From NCBI GenBank assembly GCA_964629225.1, contig CAZVQC010000001.1, forward strand, positions 1 through 64,000: DNA of 64,000 nucleotides, written 5' to 3'. The DNA comes from RUG14199 sp964629225 (GTDB lineage: Bacteria; Bacillota; Clostridia; Oscillospirales; CAG-272). Position numbers and translations under genes: made by a program. The notes beneath the pieces were generated by a model. It worked only from the letters and a program-made list of their open reading frames with translations, did no database searches and had not been told where the DNA came from. Shown here piece by piece: positions 44,156 to 52,341 of the stretch (the first letter of the stretch is position 1; each line of letters begins with the position of its first letter).

Positions 44156-45133
44156 ATGCAAAAAATGGAAAAAATTACTGTTATTATTCCGGTTTATAAT
44201 GCGGAGCGTACGATACAAAGATGCATTGAAAGTATAATTGATACAGAAATTGATAATTACGAAATCATTGTTGTAGATGACGGATCGACCGATGAAAGCG
44301 TTAACATGATTCAAAACTATGTTGACGGTGAAAAAGTCAAGTTGATATGTCAACAGAACAGAGGTGTTTCTGCAGCGCGGAACGTTGCTCTTGAAAACAG
44401 CACGGGAACAGTCATTACTTTCGTTGATAGTGATGATCATGTTATGCCGACGTATTTAAGCCGAATATCAGAGGCATTTGAAACCAACGATGTTGATGTA
44501 GTCTTTTGGGGGTTTCGGCGCGTAAATGATGTGGGTGGGATTATTTCTACTCACCTGCTGCCTCCGTTGCAAGAATGTTATTACGATAGTATAATGGATC
44601 TATCTCAAAATGATATGTTCGGGTATACATGGATAAAGGCTTTTCGCAGAGACGTAATTGGAAACATACGGTTTAATGAATCGGTCAGTTTGTTTGAGGA
44701 TGAGATCTTTACTTGCTGCATAATGAAGGATCAGCTTAGATTGATGTATATCGATGACGTTCTTTATAATTATGTGAAAGCGGAGCAGGACTGTTTGACC
44801 AAACGAGTTCATCAAGAATACTGTAAAGCATGTGACTTGGTATACTGCGCTTGGAAAAGCTTAATAAAGCAGGATGATTGGCATGGTAATGGTGTTTTGG
44901 AGAACAGATCAAGCCATATGAATTTGATGTCAAAATACTATTTTTTGGAGCGTAATGTCAAACACATTGCATTTATACGGGATTGGAGAAAAACGAGTTA
45001 TTTGAACGATGCTTTATGCGATGACCCGTTCGTTAAAGCGGTACGCAATTCCAATTGGCTGCTTTTGTTCGCTTACTTGTGGAAGTATAAACTAAAGAAC
45101 ATGATTTCAAAATTATTAAAAACTCATCGGTAA
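44156..45133 (+). CDS. Glycosyltransferase family 2
   Basis: 325 residues: ITVIIPVYNAERTIQRCIES, VVDDGSTDESVNMI, TFVDSDDHVMPTYLSRI, DMFGYTWIKAFRRDVI. It is related to the protein from 40849 but more diverged, and its codons are markedly AT-rich compared with neighbours, suggesting separate acquisition. There are two possible ATGs (44156, 44165) and neither has a clear ribosome binding site. Confidence 0.85.
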   Translation: MQKMEKITVIIPVYNAERTIQRCIESIIDTEIDNYEIIVVDDGSTDESVNMIQNYVDGEKVKLICQQNRGVSAARNVALENSTGTVITFVDSDDHVMPTYLSRISEAFETNDVDVVFWGFRRVNDVGGIISTHLLPPLQECYYDSIMDLSQNDMFGYTWIKAFRRDVIGNIRFNESVSLFEDEIFTCCIMKDQLRLMYIDDVLYNYVKAEQDCLTKRVHQEYCKACDLVYCAWKSLIKQDDWHGNGVLENRSSHMNLMSKYYFLERNVKHIAFIRDWRKTSYLNDALCDDPFVKAVRNSNWLLLFAYLWKYKLKNMISKLLKTHR

Positions 45134-45186
45134 GATGGCTTTTGTTAAACTCGGAATGCCGTTTCCACGCTGTTCGGAGGTGAACT

Positions 45187-46332
45187 GTGAAATTTGATTT
45201 GAGTTTATGCACCGGGTGCACGGCGTGCGCGGCGGTGTGTCCGGTGAGATGCATTGAGATGGTACCGGATGTGGACGGGTTTTATTATCCTAAAGCAGAC
45301 AGTGCTTTATGTATTTCTTGCGGTGCGTGCGATCGGGTATGTCCTGTCGGGAAGGCGGTTCCGGTCAACTTTGAAAGAGAGGTATATGGAGCTTATTCTC
45401 TTGACTGCGCAGAGCGGGCGAGAAGTTCCTCGGGTGGAGTTTTTTCACTTCTTGCAAGGCGTGTGCTTGAGAAGGGTGGAGTAGTTTACGGTGCCGCATA
45501 TGATGAGAATTACAGAGTGTGTCATATCGGTGTTGTTGACATAAAAGGGCTTTCACGGCTGCGCGGAGCTAAGTATTCACAGAGCTTTTTGGGAGATACC
45601 TTCGGATGCGTTAAGGCGGATCTGGATGCGGGAAAAGCTGTGTTGTTTTCCGGAACGCCTTGCCAAGTAGCGGGTCTCAGGTCGTATTTGGGACGGGATC
45701 ATTCGGGACTTATTACCGTTGATCTCGTGTGCCATGGAGTACCGTCCCCCGCGGCTTGGAAAGAATACGTTAAATACAGAGCCGAGACGGATGCAAGCGG
45801 AGTGCTTCCCGTAAGGATAGATCAAAGATCCAAGCATACCGGATGGAGCAGGTACCGTTATTCGAATCTGTTTGAATATCCGAAGGGCGAAAGGTACAGT
45901 TCCATGAGCGGGGATGATCTGTTTATGAAGCTGTTCGTAGAGGATCATATCAATCGGGTATCCTGTGGTGACTGTCATTTTAAAGGATCTGACCGATGCA
46001 GTGATATAACTCTCGGAGACCTTTGGGGAGTATGGGACTTTGATCCGGAAATGGATGATGACGGCGGCACGTCACTTGTTTTGATCAATTCTTCCGTCGG
46101 TCGGGAGGTTTTTGAATCGGTAAAGTCAAAACTTAAGTACAAGGTCATCTCCGAGGAGGATGCGACAAGGTACAATCCGTCTTTGGTATCGTCCTCCGTT
46201 GCAAAGGAGGATCGCCTTCGTGTGCTGGCCATGATCCGAGAGGGAGATATTGCGTTGACGGAAAGGATCTTTTCTCGGTCGTCTTTTATCTTGCGGATAA
46301 AGAGACGTATTATGAGGTTGCTCAATAAGTAG
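45187..46332 (+). CDS. F420-hydrogenase beta-subunit-like Fe-S protein
   Basis: 381 residues. The N-terminus holds two 4Fe-4S motifs (CTGCTACAAVCPVRC and CISCGACDRVCPVG). The FrhB N- and C-terminal domains follow (RSSSGGVFSLLARRVLEKGG, LFSGTPCQVAGLRSYLG, DLVCHGVPSP, then CGDCHFKGSDRCSDITLGDL). Such proteins are common in Firmicute polysaccharide loci beside pyruvyltransferases, but no redox reaction has been settled for them as far as I know. GTG start at 45187, set by GGAGG at 45176-45180. Last gene of the locus. Confidence 0.87.
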   Translation: MKFDLSLCTGCTACAAVCPVRCIEMVPDVDGFYYPKADSALCISCGACDRVCPVGKAVPVNFEREVYGAYSLDCAERARSSSGGVFSLLARRVLEKGGVVYGAAYDENYRVCHIGVVDIKGLSRLRGAKYSQSFLGDTFGCVKADLDAGKAVLFSGTPCQVAGLRSYLGRDHSGLITVDLVCHGVPSPAAWKEYVKYRAETDASGVLPVRIDQRSKHTGWSRYRYSNLFEYPKGERYSSMSGDDLFMKLFVEDHINRVSCGDCHFKGSDRCSDITLGDLWGVWDFDPEMDDDGGTSLVLINSSVGREVFESVKSKLKYKVISEEDATRYNPSLVSSSVAKEDRLRVLAMIREGDIALTERIFSRSSFILRIKRRIMRLLNK

Positions 46333-46337
46333 ATAAC

Positions 46338-46367
46338 AGAGGCTGTCTTAATGAGCGGCCTCTTTCT
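46338..46367 (+). terminator. Putative terminator of the polysaccharide locus
   Basis: AGAGGC pairs with GCCTCT across a 14-nt loop (46338-46363), followed by TTTCTT. The stem is modest. Confidence 0.45.
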
Positions 46368-46373
46368 TAAAAG

Positions 46374-46406
46374 AAAAATCCCGTCCGGGCGGTGTGACCG
46401 GACGGG
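46374..46406 (-). terminator. Minus-strand terminator of the 37-residue ORF
   Basis: CCCGTCCGG at 46380-46388 pairs with CCGGACGGG at 46398-46406. Read on the minus strand it is followed by ATTTTTC, the expected tail for a gene ending at 46412. Confidence 0.75.
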
Positions 46407-46411
46407 AGAGC

Positions 46412-46525
46412 TCAGAGGATGGCAATGCTTTGGATCTTGTCCATTATGAAGACGGCGCTCCAGAACACTGCGGCTACGGCGCCGATGCTCATGAGATAGA
46501 CTACTGTGTTTGCGATCTTTTCCAT
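46412..46525 (-). CDS. 37-residue single-span membrane protein
   Basis: MEKIANTVVYLMSIGAVAAV starts a 37-residue hydrophobic protein with one membrane helix (about residues 7-30) and a short tail. The ATG at 46525 has GGAGGA five bases upstream, the best-placed ribosome binding site in the region, and a GC-rich terminator follows the stop by six bases. A longer in-frame reading upstream (to about 46663) has no comparable support. Function unknown; I recognise no family. Confidence 0.6.
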   Translation of the reverse strand: MEKIANTVVYLMSIGAVAAVFWSAVFIMDKIQSIAIL

Positions 46526-46835
46526 TTGTATCCTCCGAGTTTTTTTATTTCGAAGACGTCCGCATTTTTTTGTGAGGTGAGGTGTCATTTGGGGCGTCTT
46601 GAAATACTTTGGTATCGGGCGTTTGGGCGAGATGTTTTTTACACCGGGGCATTCCGGTGTCATTTGGGTTTTTGTTCCCCTTTCAAGCCATCCTTCTTTT
46701 TTTGTTTGCACCGTGCTGTCGGCGCTTTTTCGGGCTTGAAACTTTTGGGAGCCTTTTTTTGGCTCATCTCGCTTTCCTTCGTCCTTTGTGATCCTATTAT
46801 AGCCGATGCAGAGTCCAAAAAAACGGACTTTATCA
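46526..46835. other. Intergenic region between the micro-ORF and the WYL gene
   Basis: On the minus strand a possible 35-residue lysine-rich frame (46767-46660) ends in an ATGA overlap with an upstream extension of the micro-ORF; AAGGAAAG lies before it and TATAAT near 46795-46800, but the -35 is poor. Coding status is doubtful. The 13-mer CCCAAATGACACC on the minus strand occurs twice (near 46665 and 46590). Confidence 0.3.
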
Positions 46836-46864
46836 TTGCTTTTTCAAAAAAAGTATGGTAAAAT
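46836..46864 (+). promoter_or_regulatory. Sigma-A promoter of the WYL regulator gene
   Basis: TTGCTT at 46836-46841 and TAAAAT at 46859-46864 with a 17-bp spacer. The same hexamer pair and spacing occur before the AlaX gene at 57.2 kb. Confidence 0.7.
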
Positions 46865-46890
46865 ACTTGCAGAGGGCTTGACTTGCAAGT
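46865..46890 (+). promoter_or_regulatory. Inverted repeat next to the WYL promoter
   Basis: ACTTGCA (46865-46871) and TGCAAGT (46884-46890) are perfect inverted halves with a 12-bp gap, starting one base after the -10. This is where a repressor operator would be expected. A further TTGCAAG occurs at about 46943. The binding protein is unknown; autoregulation by the WYL protein is possible. Confidence 0.4.
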
Positions 46891-47024
46891 CTTTGGGGCT
46901 TTGCCGTTTGCGTGCTTTGCCCGACGGTTTTGCAAAATGCCTTTGCAAGCAAGCATTTTTGCTTTGCGGCGGTGCGGCAAGCACTTTTAATTACGGTATG
47001 ACAGAAAATATTCGGAGGTCTTGA

Positions 47025-48005
47025 ATGTCAAAGCGCGGAAAACAGAAACTGAAGCTGATACGGATACGGGATGCTCTTCTTGAGAACACGGATGAGGAGC
47101 ACGTAATGACCGTTGCCGATATCATAAGCTACCTTAACGGATACGGTATCGAAGCGGAGCGCAAGAGCATCTACGAGGACATTGAGGAGCTTCGCTCCTA
47201 CGGTTGTGATATTATCACCGTTCGGGGAAAGGGCGGCGGATTTTTCATCGGCAAGAGGACCTTTGAGACTGCGGAGCTGAAGCTTTTGGTAGATGCGGTG
47301 CAGGCCTCGAGATTCATCACCGAATCGAAGAGCAGGGAGCTGATCAAGGCGTTGGCCTCCTTTGCCAGCCGTCATGACCGGACGAAGCTGTCCCGTCAGA
47401 TCCACCTGCCCTCCAGGATCAAGTCCATGAACGAGAGCATCTACTACACCATCGACTACATCCACACCGCTATCAACGAGAATTGCAAGATACAGTTCAA
47501 ATACTTCCGTTGGAACTCGAAGGTACAAAGGGAGGAGCGGCACGGAGGGCGGTATTACGTGGTCAGTCCTCAGTTCCTTATTTGGGATGACGAGAATTAT
47601 TATCTTGCCGCCTACGACAGCGCCGTCGGGATAGTGAAGCATTACCGTGTGGACAAAATGAAATCGATCTCCCTTTTGGACGAGGACCGAGACCTGCCTA
47701 AGAAGGAGACCGATATAGGTTCTTATTCCACCGCTCTTTTCGGAATGTTCGGAGGAACTCCCGAATACGTTCGCATAGAGTGTGAGGAGCGCTTTGCCGA
47801 TGCCATTATCGACCGCTTCGGAAGGGACGTTTTTATCCGTCCCACCGAGAATGGCTTCATCTGCGACGTAAAGGTCTGCGTCAGCCCGCGCTTCTATGCT
47901 TGGGTGATGGGATTCGGCTCCGGAATGAAGATACTTTATCCCGACCGGGTGAGGGAAGGGATGAAGGAGATGCTTCGGGATATCTCGTCAAGATACGAAG
48001 AGTAG
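47025..48005 (+). CDS. WYL-domain transcriptional regulator
   Basis: 326 residues. Residues 1-75 form a winged helix-turn-helix (KLKLIRIRDALLE, ERKSIYEDIEELRSYGCDI). The middle and C-terminal part is a WYL ligand-sensing domain with its Sm-like core (CKIQFKYF, GGRYYVVSPQFLIWDDENYY, KHYRVDKMKSI) and the WCX extension. WYL proteins respond to small nucleic-acid-like ligands and often control defence or stress genes; no such genes are adjacent. TCGGAGG precedes the ATG. A long leader of about 155 nt separates promoter and gene. Confidence 0.88.
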   Translation: MSKRGKQKLKLIRIRDALLENTDEEHVMTVADIISYLNGYGIEAERKSIYEDIEELRSYGCDIITVRGKGGGFFIGKRTFETAELKLLVDAVQASRFITESKSRELIKALASFASRHDRTKLSRQIHLPSRIKSMNESIYYTIDYIHTAINENCKIQFKYFRWNSKVQREERHGGRYYVVSPQFLIWDDENYYLAAYDSAVGIVKHYRVDKMKSISLLDEDRDLPKKETDIGSYSTALFGMFGGTPEYVRIECEERFADAIIDRFGRDVFIRPTENGFICDVKVCVSPRFYAWVMGFGSGMKILYPDRVREGMKEMLRDISSRYEE

Positions 48006-50621
48006 TCACTCTGCGAGCCTGAGTTTGTAAATACTGTCGGAAACGGACCTGAAATCGGTAAGGTCCGTTTTCAGCGTTTCCGGGTCGATCCTATGGGACA
48101 CCGGTATCACGGAGGTTCTTTGACCTACCGGAAGCTCGAACACGAGCTTTGACAGTATCTCCGTGGCAGATGCACGGTATTGAGCCTTTTTTAACGGGTC
48201 GGCGGTGTTCTTTTCCTTTGTGAGGATGCTGTCTGCGAGGGCGGCGGCATCACTTTCGGTAAGGGACACTCGGTTTCCGTCCTCATCGGTCGTCTCAACG
48301 GTGCCGAATGCGGAGATGAGGCCGTTTGTATAGAGAGCCTTGATGCCGTTTGCTCTCACCGAGTCGGAGTTTGATGACAGCGCATAGCGGTTGAAAAGGT
48401 CTCCCGACGGGCTCACGCTCCAGCCGATGGAAAAGATAGGCAATCCGGATGAGGAGGTGATGTCCGAGAGAAGGGTGTCGCTGTAGCGTATCTCGCACTT
48501 CGCTCCGAGGGCGACAAGGTGTTCCGCTGCCTTCTCGAATACCGCCGCAGTCATGCTGTTCTTTTCGGCTGAGGAGAGGTAGAACGTGAAGGATGCGGTA
48601 CCGCCTCCGGGGGCTGACATATTGCCGTTTTCATCGGTCTTGTAGCCTGCCGCATCGAAATAGTATCTCGCAGTGTCGAGGGTGGCGTCATAGTCCGCTT
48701 CTCGGCTCATTTGAGCCTCATTTTCGCTCATGAAGGATGGTAAGAAGGGGTCAGCCCACCCGCCGCTGTCAAACAGCGAAAAAAGGGCTTTTCTTTCGTT
48801 CATATTGAGGTAGTACGCCGAGTTGACCACGATACAGTCGTAGGACGCATGGCGCAGTGTGAGCTTTGTCACGCTTTCGTCAAGACCGCTTGCCTCACCG
48901 TCCGTCATCGGAACGAGGCAGATATCCACCGTTTTGCCGTTCATTGCTTCGACCTCACATCCCGCTTCGATACCCACGAGTCGGATACATTCGGCGGTGT
49001 ATGAGCTCTCCGAGGATCTGAAGGACTGTCTTGGGGTAAGGGTGACCGCATCGGGTCTCTCCCCCTCGTACCCTTCGAGAACGTAGGGGCCGGATCCGAT
49101 GGGAGAGCGGAACTTTTCGCTGATGTGGCTTTTGAACTCCTCCGATGCAAGGGGCATCCCGAAGTTTGCGGTGATGCCGTCGGGAGCCGTGAAGCCCTCG
49201 GTCAGGTGGGCTCGGGAGAAAATGGGGACAGCAAGCTTAAAGACGTCATCGGAACGGTTTCCCTCTAAAAGCAGCGTTACGGTGGAGAAGGTCTCACCCT
49301 CCGACTCCGTCACCCCTTGGGTGATGCCGGATACGGAATCAACAGGGGCTTCTTCTGCCATTCCGACGGAAAAATCCGTCACGGAGTTTTCAAGGATATT
49401 ATCCTTGCTGTCCACCGCTTCGTTCTTTTCAAGAGAGTCGATATCGATGATGCCGTCTTCCGAGTAGCTTCTTATCATGAGAAATGCCAAGTCGGATACT
49501 GTGGGGAAGGAATCTCCGGTGAGGGAATAGAACGTTCCCGACGCGTCCCTCAGTCCCGAAAGTGCGGAGCGGGAGATCACTTTGTATCCGGGGGACAGGA
49601 CCTTTTCGTATCTTTTTCCCGCGTAGTCCTCCTCCGCCGTCACGAAGGATGACGTCTTGCGGTCATAGCGGTAACTTCCGCCGTCGGACTCCGTGTAGTC
49701 AACGTAGGTGTCGCTCTCCATAGCTTTTTCAAGGGTGGTTTTGTAGAAGTAGGTGCCGTCTTCGTTGTCACTTCCCACGTAGATGCCGTTTTCGTCCGGT
49801 ACGTAACTGTACACGAGGGTAGCATAGTTCCAAAGCATCATGGAGTACGCCACGAGCATCCCCTCATTTTCCATCTCGGAAGGGTCGAAGCCTTCAATGA
49901 TGTAGTTTGAGAGGGAGGCGGCGCTGCAGTAGTTTTCTTTGACATAATTTGTGATGCTTCGGCAGAACTTTTCCGTGGCGCCGTCAAAGCATTCCCAAAA
50001 GAGCTTTGCCTCATCTGCGGAGAACGGGTCCTCATCGGTGGGGATGTAGTTCGTGCCGTGGGAAAAGATCTCATGGGCGATACTTTCATATCTTGCGAAG
50101 TCGGGACGTTGGTATCTGTAAGCCGAGGTACCCACGGGTGCCATGTCCGCAAGGGACTCACTTCCCACCACCGGGTCAAAGAACAGGTAGAGGCTGAAGA
50201 GCACGTCGTCGGCAGTCAAGGCAGTTCCGTTTGAGAACGTCATGCCGTTTTTCAGAGTGAATTCAAAGGCGGTGTAGCCGCCGTTCTCATCTTCCGAGAG
50301 ATCCTCTGCGGCGGAGTAGATGCGAAAACTTTTTGCCACCGTGCTGTCATCGTCGGAAACGGTCATTTTTCCGTCGGGGTCAGCAGTGATAAGAGTGGAA
50401 TAGAGTTGCTTATACAGCACCTTGTTGCCCTCGGACAGGTCGGTCAAGGGCGAAAAGCCTCCCGAAAAGGGCTCGACACCCACGTTCAAAAAAACGGTAT
50501 TGGGCTTTGTCAAAGCGAGGGATGCGATGAATGAAACCACCATCGCTCCGCATAGAAGTGCCGCCACGGTGCCCCTTAGCGGCAGGCGTTTTAATAACTG
50601 TTTTAACTTTTCCATCGTCAT
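48006..50621 (-). CDS. Large family-5 solute-binding protein, membrane anchored
   Basis: 871 residues, far longer than the usual 500-600 of oligopeptide-binding proteins. An N-terminal membrane segment lies at about residues 15-37, with no lipobox. Family-5 features are VNVGVEP-type strand NVGVEPFSGGFSPL, the motif FTLKNGMTFSNGTALTADDV and the C-terminal lobe with FDAAGYKTDENGN. About 250-300 extra residues lie between the halves, including acidic stretches. No permease or ATPase gene is nearby. The ATG overlaps the stop of the lipoprotein gene before it (ATGA), so the two are translationally coupled. Confidence 0.82.
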   Translation of the reverse strand: MTMEKLKQLLKRLPLRGTVAALLCGAMVVSFIASLALTKPNTVFLNVGVEPFSGGFSPLTDLSEGNKVLYKQLYSTLITADPDGKMTVSDDDSTVAKSFRIYSAAEDLSEDENGGYTAFEFTLKNGMTFSNGTALTADDVLFSLYLFFDPVVGSESLADMAPVGTSAYRYQRPDFARYESIAHEIFSHGTNYIPTDEDPFSADEAKLFWECFDGATEKFCRSITNYVKENYCSAASLSNYIIEGFDPSEMENEGMLVAYSMMLWNYATLVYSYVPDENGIYVGSDNEDGTYFYKTTLEKAMESDTYVDYTESDGGSYRYDRKTSSFVTAEEDYAGKRYEKVLSPGYKVISRSALSGLRDASGTFYSLTGDSFPTVSDLAFLMIRSYSEDGIIDIDSLEKNEAVDSKDNILENSVTDFSVGMAEEAPVDSVSGITQGVTESEGETFSTVTLLLEGNRSDDVFKLAVPIFSRAHLTEGFTAPDGITANFGMPLASEEFKSHISEKFRSPIGSGPYVLEGYEGERPDAVTLTPRQSFRSSESSYTAECIRLVGIEAGCEVEAMNGKTVDICLVPMTDGEASGLDESVTKLTLRHASYDCIVVNSAYYLNMNERKALFSLFDSGGWADPFLPSFMSENEAQMSREADYDATLDTARYYFDAAGYKTDENGNMSAPGGGTASFTFYLSSAEKNSMTAAVFEKAAEHLVALGAKCEIRYSDTLLSDITSSSGLPIFSIGWSVSPSGDLFNRYALSSNSDSVRANGIKALYTNGLISAFGTVETTDEDGNRVSLTESDAAALADSILTKEKNTADPLKKAQYRASATEILSKLVFELPVGQRTSVIPVSHRIDPETLKTDLTDFRSVSDSIYKLRLAE

Positions 50622-52099
50622 TGCGGGAAATAGCGCAGAAGCGCTCTGTTGGCGTTTTGGGAGAATCTGTTGATGTAGAAGCTGATATCATGTTCCATCT
50701 CAAAGACGTTTCTGAAGCCGAAATAGGTGCCGTTTGAGATATTGACGTCGTTTGTTCCGAAGGAGTATGCCATGTCAAAGAACGCTCCGTCGCAGATGCG
50801 CTCAACCATCTCCACCGAGCCGTTTTCTCTGAGGTAATAGTACATCGTGTAGTTGACGTAGCCGTCGGTCATAAGTCCTGCCGATGCCGCATTCAGTGCG
50901 GACAGCACGAGGCTCGCCTCCTCGGCGTTGGAGGTACCGGCGGGGATGGCGAAGAAGAGAGAGTCGGAGGAGGCAAGGCTGATGTAGCCGCCGTCGCCCT
51001 CCTCTGCCTTCGGTACGGGCAGAACTCCCCAGACTGCCGGGCTGTTGGAAAGGTGCTTTACGGTGCCGAGGGAGTCGATAAGGAACATGATGTCCCCATT
51101 TGCAAAGTCGGAGAGGGCAGTCATGGAATTTGCGTGCTTTCCGAAGTGGTTATAGAGGGCTTTGCCGTCCACTCTCGCTTTGTAGGAAGCGTCTGCATCA
51201 AGGCTGACAGTCGGGGACGTGCCAAGTCCCGACGTTATGAACCGGTTGCCCTCGGACACGTAGACTATGTCCGCAATGTCAAGGCTTGAATTCTGCGTTC
51301 CCCATGAGGATACGGATGCCCGTCTCTCGGCGGCAAGAGCCGAATTGACGGTGTCCGCCGCATCCAAGTAAGACAGGAACACATCCCAAGTCCATCTGTC
51401 TTCCTTCACCAGTTCATAAGGGGACTCAAGTCCGGTTTTTTCAATTAGCTCCGTGTTGAAGAATACCGCCGGCAGCTTGTCGCCTTCAAGGGTCGCCCAA
51501 CTCGCCATGGCGTAGCCGTTTGAATTTCCCATTGCGGCGGTCATTCCGCTTTCGATGTTGTATCCGGCGGAGGGGTTGAAAAAGGGAAGGCTGTTCATGT
51601 TGAAGAGAAGCCCCGCATTTGCAAAGTCGCCTATGCTCTCTTGAGGTATCATGACTGCATCGGCAAAGTATTCGCCGGCTCGCTCGGCGGCGGAGAGAAG
51701 GTCAAATATGGACTGAGTATCGTAGTACTGTGCCCTGACGGTGACGTTGTATTTTCCTGCTACGAATTCGTTTCTTTGAGAGATGTATTTCGACATGAAG
51801 GCTCCGCATTCATCCTCGTTGATCAGATTCGGAGCGGGGGTTGCGATCAGGAAGGTAACGCCGCCGTAGTCGCGGTCCTCAAGGGAGGCGAGGCTTTTTG
51901 TTATCTCAAGGGAGAAGTCATTCTCCACTATGGCGTAGTCAGGCGGGGTGCTCTCGATTGAGACGTCGGTCTCGGCGGACGGGTCTTCGGGCTCCGTCGG
52001 GGTATTGACACTGATCCCGCAGGAGGCGAGGAGCAGGACCGACAGCAGTATTGCCGCCGCCTTCGACAGTTTCGTTATTTTTCCATGTTTTTTTTGCAT
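50618..52099 (-). CDS. Family-1 extracellular solute-binding lipoprotein
   Basis: 493 residues. Signal peptide with lipobox LLAS-C (cysteine 27), then an acidic Thr/Pro/Ser-rich linker. The body resembles sugar-type solute-binding proteins: YGGVTFLIATPAPNL, AERAGEYFADAVMIPQES, LPAVFFNTELIEKTGLE, GDIMFLIDSLGTVKHL, WGVLPVPKAEEGDGGY. It is co-transcribed with the large family-5 protein. No transporter genes are found beside it, so it may use a transporter encoded elsewhere or serve as a sensor. Confidence 0.82.
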   Translation of the reverse strand: MQKKHGKITKLSKAAAILLSVLLLASCGISVNTPTEPEDPSAETDVSIESTPPDYAIVENDFSLEITKSLASLEDRDYGGVTFLIATPAPNLINEDECGAFMSKYISQRNEFVAGKYNVTVRAQYYDTQSIFDLLSAAERAGEYFADAVMIPQESIGDFANAGLLFNMNSLPFFNPSAGYNIESGMTAAMGNSNGYAMASWATLEGDKLPAVFFNTELIEKTGLESPYELVKEDRWTWDVFLSYLDAADTVNSALAAERRASVSSWGTQNSSLDIADIVYVSEGNRFITSGLGTSPTVSLDADASYKARVDGKALYNHFGKHANSMTALSDFANGDIMFLIDSLGTVKHLSNSPAVWGVLPVPKAEEGDGGYISLASSDSLFFAIPAGTSNAEEASLVLSALNAASAGLMTDGYVNYTMYYYLRENGSVEMVERICDGAFFDMAYSFGTNDVNISNGTYFGFRNVFEMEHDISFYINRFSQNANRALLRYFPQ

Positions 52100-52140
52100 T
52101 GTATCAACTCCGTTTCCGGTGATATTGTCTTTTCACTGTT

Positions 52141-52146
52141 ATTATA
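52141..52146 (-). promoter_or_regulatory. Likely -10 element of the solute-binding protein operon
   Basis: TATAAT on the minus strand 42 bp before the lipoprotein start. No good -35 at 16-18 bp; a TTGATT lies 22 bp away. Confidence 0.35.
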
Positions 52147-52341
52147 ATACTACATCGGGGAGAAAAAATCAATACGGAAAGAAAGAGTGGGTCTCCGAGA
52201 AACTCCCGAATGCCACCGATCTCGGCAAAACGCCTTAGCTTTTTCCGTCATTTGTCATTCGGCACCTCCCGGTATCCTTCGTTTTTGACACCTTCCATGT
52301 GGTATCATCGGGTAGTATCTTTCGAAAGAGAGGAGACGGCC

